Shown: one piece after another, positions 7,301-9,477 of the stretch | How the letters are laid out: every line of letters starts with the position of its first letter | Position numbering within the stretch: the stretch's first letter is position 1 | Assembly (NCBI GenBank): GCA_002506015.1 | Contig: DAWR01000014.1 | Span: 1 to 9,477 of the forward strand | Source: Candidatus Methanogasteraceae archaeon UBA261 | GTDB taxonomy: Archaea > Halobacteriota > Methanosarcinia > Methanosarcinales > Methanogasteraceae | Direction: 5' to 3' | Length of the DNA: 9,477 bases | Translations under genes and position numbers: made by a program | Notes under the pieces: model-generated | The model's input: the letters and a program-made list of their open reading frames with translations, nothing else | What the model was told of the DNA's origin: nothing | Databases searched by the model: none

Positions 7301-7679
7301 CAGCACCAGCAGCCCCACCGGTGACGGTGATGTGGACGTTTACGTGGTTGTGAACAGCAACTACAAGCTCCAGAGTAAATCGTCCGCAGCATGGTGCAGC
7401 ACTGAATATGTGGCAACACTCAACACCTCGTATCAATACCCGCTCCAGGCAGGAGAGTTTGCGCTGAAAAACAGTGCAGTCAACAATTTGAGTGACTGCA
7501 GTTTCGTAGAGAGCGAATTTGGCGACACCTACATACAGGGCTTTTACAACAGAGAAGGTCCGACACCAACCGAAGACGGGGTTTGCCATAGCATATACCA
7601 GTGGGTGAGTGTCGCAGAATCCGGATTGCTTCCAGGCACGTACAATGGAACCTATACCGTGCAGATAGCCAACGTCTGA
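4338..7679 (+). CDS. Large secreted multidomain protein, DUF2341/LamG/TIM-barrel-like with C-terminal surface module
   Basis: This is a 1113-residue exported protein. Residues 1-31 form a signal peptide (leucine-rich core, then ASA before D32). Residues 33-137 match the DUF2341 pattern: W-S-Y-R-A-P, a DIRF motif, IWVKV and YYGNPD (121-126). A LamG/concanavalin-like domain starts at about 143 (DTSGNGNDG, ITLDAWV, VIGKG) but breaks off near 230; its missing half (GQVDF, then HHVAVTLDRG, MYIDGTL, IDEIKIYDSAL) appears only at about 695-785. Between the halves lie a jelly-roll-like carbohydrate-binding or anchor domain (about 231-390) and a TIM-barrel-like domain (about 391-655) with FFWDEVD at 482-488, reminiscent of GH114/spherulin-4-type putative glycosidases. 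A polar linker (about 786-808) leads to the C-terminal module (809-1113), a paralogue of the preceding gene's product. Several N-glycosylation sequons are present and there is no C-terminal membrane anchor. It probably binds or trims extracellular polysaccharide; the substrate is unknown. The DUF2341 and LamG calls are firm, the enzymatic call is tentative. Confidence 0.88.
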   Translation: MTKPTTHFYPSLTVLLLTLALLSTFTTPASADLPGWSYRAPVTITGSGSEVSDYPVLVDVDTAGLVAAGKIASDCGDIRFTAADGSTLLSYWVQSGANTDSTKIWVKVQSIHSGGTTIYIYYGNPDASSQSNKQDTFNRATDALKASYCLDENSGQTAGDTSGNGNDGYIHGAAWTAGGRFDSALGFDGVSDYVNCGNDPSLQINDEITLDAWVKSSSSAEQSVIGKGAVRFDLGGLEQDMSNVAWPAFGAGYKRAQTFKPAADSTLSTARVDIKKAASFITGDVNVAIYTDGGTHPGSEIATYTISDSSIGDSFAWHDASFDCALVGGTTYWLVLESPAASGGWDYCWTAGWPTDYSDGEAWYYDSAGSSWTTDGLGGADMTFELQTTADKISMPDPDTFKFSTYYGWLNASSVNWVESGLELIVVHDDNPAEIQSVRDSGVDVYYYAALGSTYLNSPDKGAWEQGITDSIDAHCSYVDGFFWDEVDPGYYGESCKSDFDERLTRINNHVHSNGKKTIANGVRYYAVHCGSDYYLWESFMSTFTTGPTYSYVDFFNRPADNNPYNWTNDIVKWEYLRDNGVLDKTLAHSYGDPSDDDKSIYDYIAARVLGLKGYGYMDSNNFASTAFILADGVKWNLGTRMSYTVDESNETLSGRFTNAAVEDNVEETTYTADMISCPLAANSLSGSLGVSGLSLSLVRGQVDFLNGTLRSSTTLADGLFHHVAVTLDRGEGVAEMYIDGTLSSERTLPDISFDFAGSDLMIGDGFSGTIDEIKIYDSALGYSDPEPESSVGNEQEMSSQSGEGAAASTGTFTLESAAPVVSTVVLCSADDESTLVSSMDPTVEYAVVVGVYDANTLDDLTQLNVVIRTTGTTGDNSATDMATYRWTASGEWTQVDPVGSWSITASACSAPATFSGTSGTWVLHFSSGVVARAGTGIWEVYVTATDGAQQTGSKTENGKSMNWRGEIESTDTSYSFGGIDLGEERQVSTSSPTGDGDVDVYVVVNSNYKLQSKSSAAWCSTEYVATLNTSYQYPLQAGEFALKNSAVNNLSDCSFVESEFGDTYIQGFYNREGPTPTEDGVCHSIYQWVSVAESGLLPGTYNGTYTVQIANV
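5028..6419 (+). other. Segment inserted into the LamG domain
   Basis: Residues 231-694 of the large protein interrupt a LamG fold. The segment contains a jelly-roll-like domain, with a QTFKP start, IYTDGG and YWLVLE, followed by the TIM-barrel-like domain. The coding sequence at both edges contains TGTCAGG in the same reading frame (5024-5030 and 6431-6437; V-R codons). This could be a trace of the insertion event or coincidence. Edges are accurate to about ten residues. Confidence 0.55.
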
Positions 7680-7690
7680 ACAACAACCGG

Positions 7691-7731
7691 GAAGGGCGTG
7701 GGGCTTGCTCTTCCCATCCCTTCTACTTTTT
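7691..7731 (+). terminator. Hairpin terminator after the large gene
   Basis: GAAGGG (7691-7696) pairs with CCCTTC (7718-7723), and after one bulged C, GTGGG (7698-7702) pairs with CCCAT (7713-7717) including one G-T wobble. The stem is followed by TTTTT at 7727-7731. It begins twelve bases after the stop and separates this gene from the next, which has its own promoter. Confidence 0.6.
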
Positions 7732-7775
7732 GCGGGATCTGTTTTGCACCGAGGATTATCATCCAGGCAGCTTTA

Positions 7776-7793
7776 CGCGAAAGCTTTTAAACT
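7776..7793 (+). promoter_or_regulatory. BRE/TATA promoter of the membrane-anchored protein gene
   Basis: CGCGAAAG immediately followed by CTTTTAAACT is a good match to the archaeal BRE plus TATA arrangement. The predicted transcription start is near 7810-7815, giving a leader of about 35 bases before the ATG at 7847. Confidence 0.65.
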
Positions 7794-7846
7794 ACACAAG
7801 ACAATGTAATATGGGGAAATAGTGATATTATGGAAAGTGGGATGGC

Positions 7847-8944
7847 ATGAAGGGAAAAGGTGCATTAATCATTACAATTCTGTTTGCCTCGATGTTGTCT
7901 GTGGTTCCATCATGCGATGGTGGTGTGGCGATTTCGGGGTCGTTTTACTCGCATGATTACGTCCTGGCGCAGGGTGAGCAGATCTCGAGCAATGATATAT
8001 ATGTTGTTGCATTCAACAAGGCGGATAAGCGTGTTCGTGTTGATGTGGAATATGAAGCTCCCGAGTTCATAGACGTCGGTCTGTCTTCTGAGAGCTGTTT
8101 TCTGGAGCCTGACGACTATGAAAGGATTTACATCACGCTGAAAGCTCATGATGACGCGGTTCCCGGAAACTACACCGTAAAGGTGATTGTGATGATAAAT
8201 GAGGTCGAGGGAGATCTGCCCATAAAGGTCCTCACATCCGCCGCTCAGGGCGCAAATGTTGAGATTGCGGGTGATTATGCGACTGTCAATGTTGCCGCAG
8301 TGGATCCTGTTGGAAACATTGCTTCCAATGCGCATATCAGACTCTATCACGGTGATTATGAGATGGCAAACGCAAGCGGAGAGCTTGAGAAGCGGGTTGT
8401 TCCCGGAACCTATACTGCAAAGACATATCTGCTCGGTGAGGTGGTGGCAAGCGAGGAGTTTGAACTCGAACCTTACGAGGAAACTAAAGTCGAGCTGCTC
8501 ATACGGAGTGTTTATTTCGAGGTCTTTGACGCGTTACCCGCAAAAAATGATGCCGGGGAACTTGGTTACGTCTACACCGTTGCCGTTATTAAGAACGTCT
8601 ACATGGAACTGCCGGATACATCCATCGTAATCACGGTTTCAGGCGCAACCTCTGATACAATCACGATCGCTTCATTCCCCCATCTTCCCATGGAACGAAC
8701 CGAGGTCAAATACAACTACATACCGATGGATGGCTGGAAGAGCGGAAAGTATGAGTTCACTGCAAAGGTCGTCTCCGGAAATACGGTCTATGCCGTTTCC
8801 CCCACAAAGACTATAGACGGGGCTCCTGAAATCACAAAGAACAGCATGTCGCTGATAGTGGTGGCAGTAGTGGTGATAGTCGCGATACTGGTTCCGGGGT
8901 TGTTTTTCTACATGAAAAAGAAAAAGAACGAGAAAGAAGAATAG
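7847..8944 (+). CDS. Membrane-anchored Ig-like surface protein (NEW3-like), 365 residues
   Basis: This is an exported protein anchored at its C-terminus. Residues 1-22 are a signal sequence (KGK then a hydrophobic run); the C in VPSC at residue 23 could be lipidated, but the lipobox fit is poor because of the proline. Residues about 40-120 resemble a NEW3-type Ig-like domain, ending in the typical DDAVPGNYTVKV. Residues about 135-219 resemble a carboxypeptidase-regulatory-like fold (VDPVGN, IRLYHGDYE, VVPGTYTAK). A third beta-rich domain spans about 220-325. A single helix (about 333-355) is followed by the tail KKKKNEKEE, placing the domains outside the cell. The ATG at 7847 is chosen because the nearby ATGs at 7830 and 7842 run into a stop at once; the upstream GTGGGATGG is only a weak ribosome binding site. 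It lies 167 bases after the large gene with its own promoter. A role as scaffold or assembly partner for the two module proteins is inferred from position and architecture only. Confidence 0.85.
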   Translation: MKGKGALIITILFASMLSVVPSCDGGVAISGSFYSHDYVLAQGEQISSNDIYVVAFNKADKRVRVDVEYEAPEFIDVGLSSESCFLEPDDYERIYITLKAHDDAVPGNYTVKVIVMINEVEGDLPIKVLTSAAQGANVEIAGDYATVNVAAVDPVGNIASNAHIRLYHGDYEMANASGELEKRVVPGTYTAKTYLLGEVVASEEFELEPYEETKVELLIRSVYFEVFDALPAKNDAGELGYVYTVAVIKNVYMELPDTSIVITVSGATSDTITIASFPHLPMERTEVKYNYIPMDGWKSGKYEFTAKVVSGNTVYAVSPTKTIDGAPEITKNSMSLIVVAVVVIVAILVPGLFFYMKKKKNEKEE

Positions 8945-9155
8945 AAAAATGAATAAAATACAACCATTTTTACATCTTTCAAAGATATCTTCAGGTCTGG
9001 TTTCAGTCGTCCCGGTTGTCAAGTATCATGGACTATGTAAAGTGTGCAGAGGGCAGTAATTCCCGTTCCATCTACACTTTTAACCCCCAACTGTTTGTAG
9101 CTATATCACCGCTTGCTGTTGATTTGTTTTGTGGTGGGAGGCTTTTGGACAAAAT
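8945..9155. other. Convergent intergenic region, possible IS end
   Basis: The stretch lies between the stops of two convergent genes. A T5 tract at about 8967-8971 could end the plus-strand transcript. AAAGTGT (9039-9045) and ACACTTT (9074-9080) form a short inverted repeat. One terminal inverted repeat of the insertion sequence should lie here, but without the other end it cannot be identified. Confidence 0.35.
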
Positions 9156-9477
9156 TCATGCACAGCCCCTCCAGTGTGGTACCACATCACCCATGATCTC
9201 CAAGTACCCCACTCGCCGAATATTGTGCCCCACAAGCTTCAGCCGCGTCTCAGTCTCCTTCCGCAATTCAAGTCGTTTCCTCAGTGGCGCGCCAAACCGG
9301 CATTTTACCATTGAATTGACCGTTTCCGAGATCGAACGCATATGATAATTTTCTAACCACTCCTGAGGATCTTCCCAGAGTGAATAAAGCATATCATACC
9401 ACCCCAGAGCTCCTTTACTCTTAAAAGTCACATTTCTACGGAGTAGAAAGTATGGTGTGGCGTGGTTTTCCGAAACC
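9156..9477 (-). CDS. Transposase, IS4/IS5 superfamily, C-terminal part cut by window edge
   Basis: The minus-strand frame is open from the window edge to a TGA at 9158-9156, giving 106 visible residues. The GTG at 9431 is not the true start, because the in-frame sequence before it (ENHATPYFLLRRNV) reads like the transposase itself. The diagnostic Y-(2)-R-(3)-E-(6)-K signature is complete in NYHMRSISETVNSMVKCRFG; its glutamate (codon 9326-9324) is the third catalytic residue of the DDE triad, which binds metal for DNA strand transfer. The family-typical helix with HNIRRVGY follows, then a short tail. The first two catalytic aspartates would lie beyond the window, so intactness cannot be judged. 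It converges on the surface-protein locus. Confidence 0.85.
   Translation of the reverse strand, partial: VSENHATPYFLLRRNVTFKSKGALGWYDMLYSLWEDPQEWLENYHMRSISETVNSMVKCRFGAPLRKRLELRKETETRLKLVGHNIRRVGYLEIMGDVVPHWRGCA
9156..9477 (-). mobile_element. Partial insertion sequence at the right edge
   Basis: The element is defined only by the transposase fragment. Its left boundary probably falls between 8945 and 9155 and its right boundary is outside the window. No terminal inverted repeats or target duplication could be paired. It marks the right flank of the surface-protein cluster as a place of rearrangement. Confidence 0.6.

Noticed and set aside
7092..7589. Minus-strand frame of 165 residues inside the large gene
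   Set aside because: The plus-strand frame has clear homology to the neighbouring module across this region; the reverse frame has none.
9039..9080. Short inverted repeat AAAGTGT/ACACTTT as the IS terminal repeat
   Set aside because: Both halves lie on the same side of the transposase, so they cannot be the two ends of the element.

Overview
The window looks archaeal, most likely from a euryarchaeon related to methanogens or anaerobic methane oxidisers. The evidence is an archaeal/eukaryotic-type translation factor aIF5B (not bacterial IF2), BRE/TATA-type promoters (purine-rich CGAAA-like element plus an A/T-rich box), GGTGA/GGTGG ribosome binding sites, and secreted proteins built from DUF2341, LamG and NEW3-like domains. 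The lineage assignment is inference; no rRNA or tRNA is present.

Layout. Positions 1-862 hold no convincing gene. They contain a strong promoter-like element with no obvious gene behind it, a large imperfect inverted repeat (344-414), a second degenerate patch of similar repeat vocabulary (about 639-760), and a perfect 20-bp palindrome (782-801) just upstream of the first gene. infB (aIF5B) fills 863-2653. A 580-bp gap follows, rich in T tracts and ending in a well-formed promoter. Then come three same-strand genes for exported proteins: a 337-residue secreted protein (3234-4247); a 1113-residue multidomain secreted protein (4338-7679) whose last 305 residues are a paralogue of the mature 337-residue protein; and a 365-residue protein with an N-terminal signal, Ig-like domains, one C-terminal membrane helix and a lysine-rich tail (7847-8944). 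The right edge carries the C-terminal end of an IS4/IS5-superfamily DDE transposase on the minus strand, cut by the window end.

How the genes may work together. infB is housekeeping and unrelated to the rest. The three exported-protein genes look like a cell-surface set: a small module-only protein, a large protein carrying the same module at its C-terminus behind carbohydrate-binding-like and glycosidase-like domains, and a membrane-anchored Ig-like protein that could hold or assemble them. This recalls, in architecture only, the small-WxL / large-WxL / membrane-anchored DUF916-DUF3324 loci of Gram-positive bacteria. I propose it as the most interesting candidate system here. The large protein also appears to have a LamG domain split by an insertion of about 465 residues that contains a jelly-roll and a TIM-barrel-like domain.
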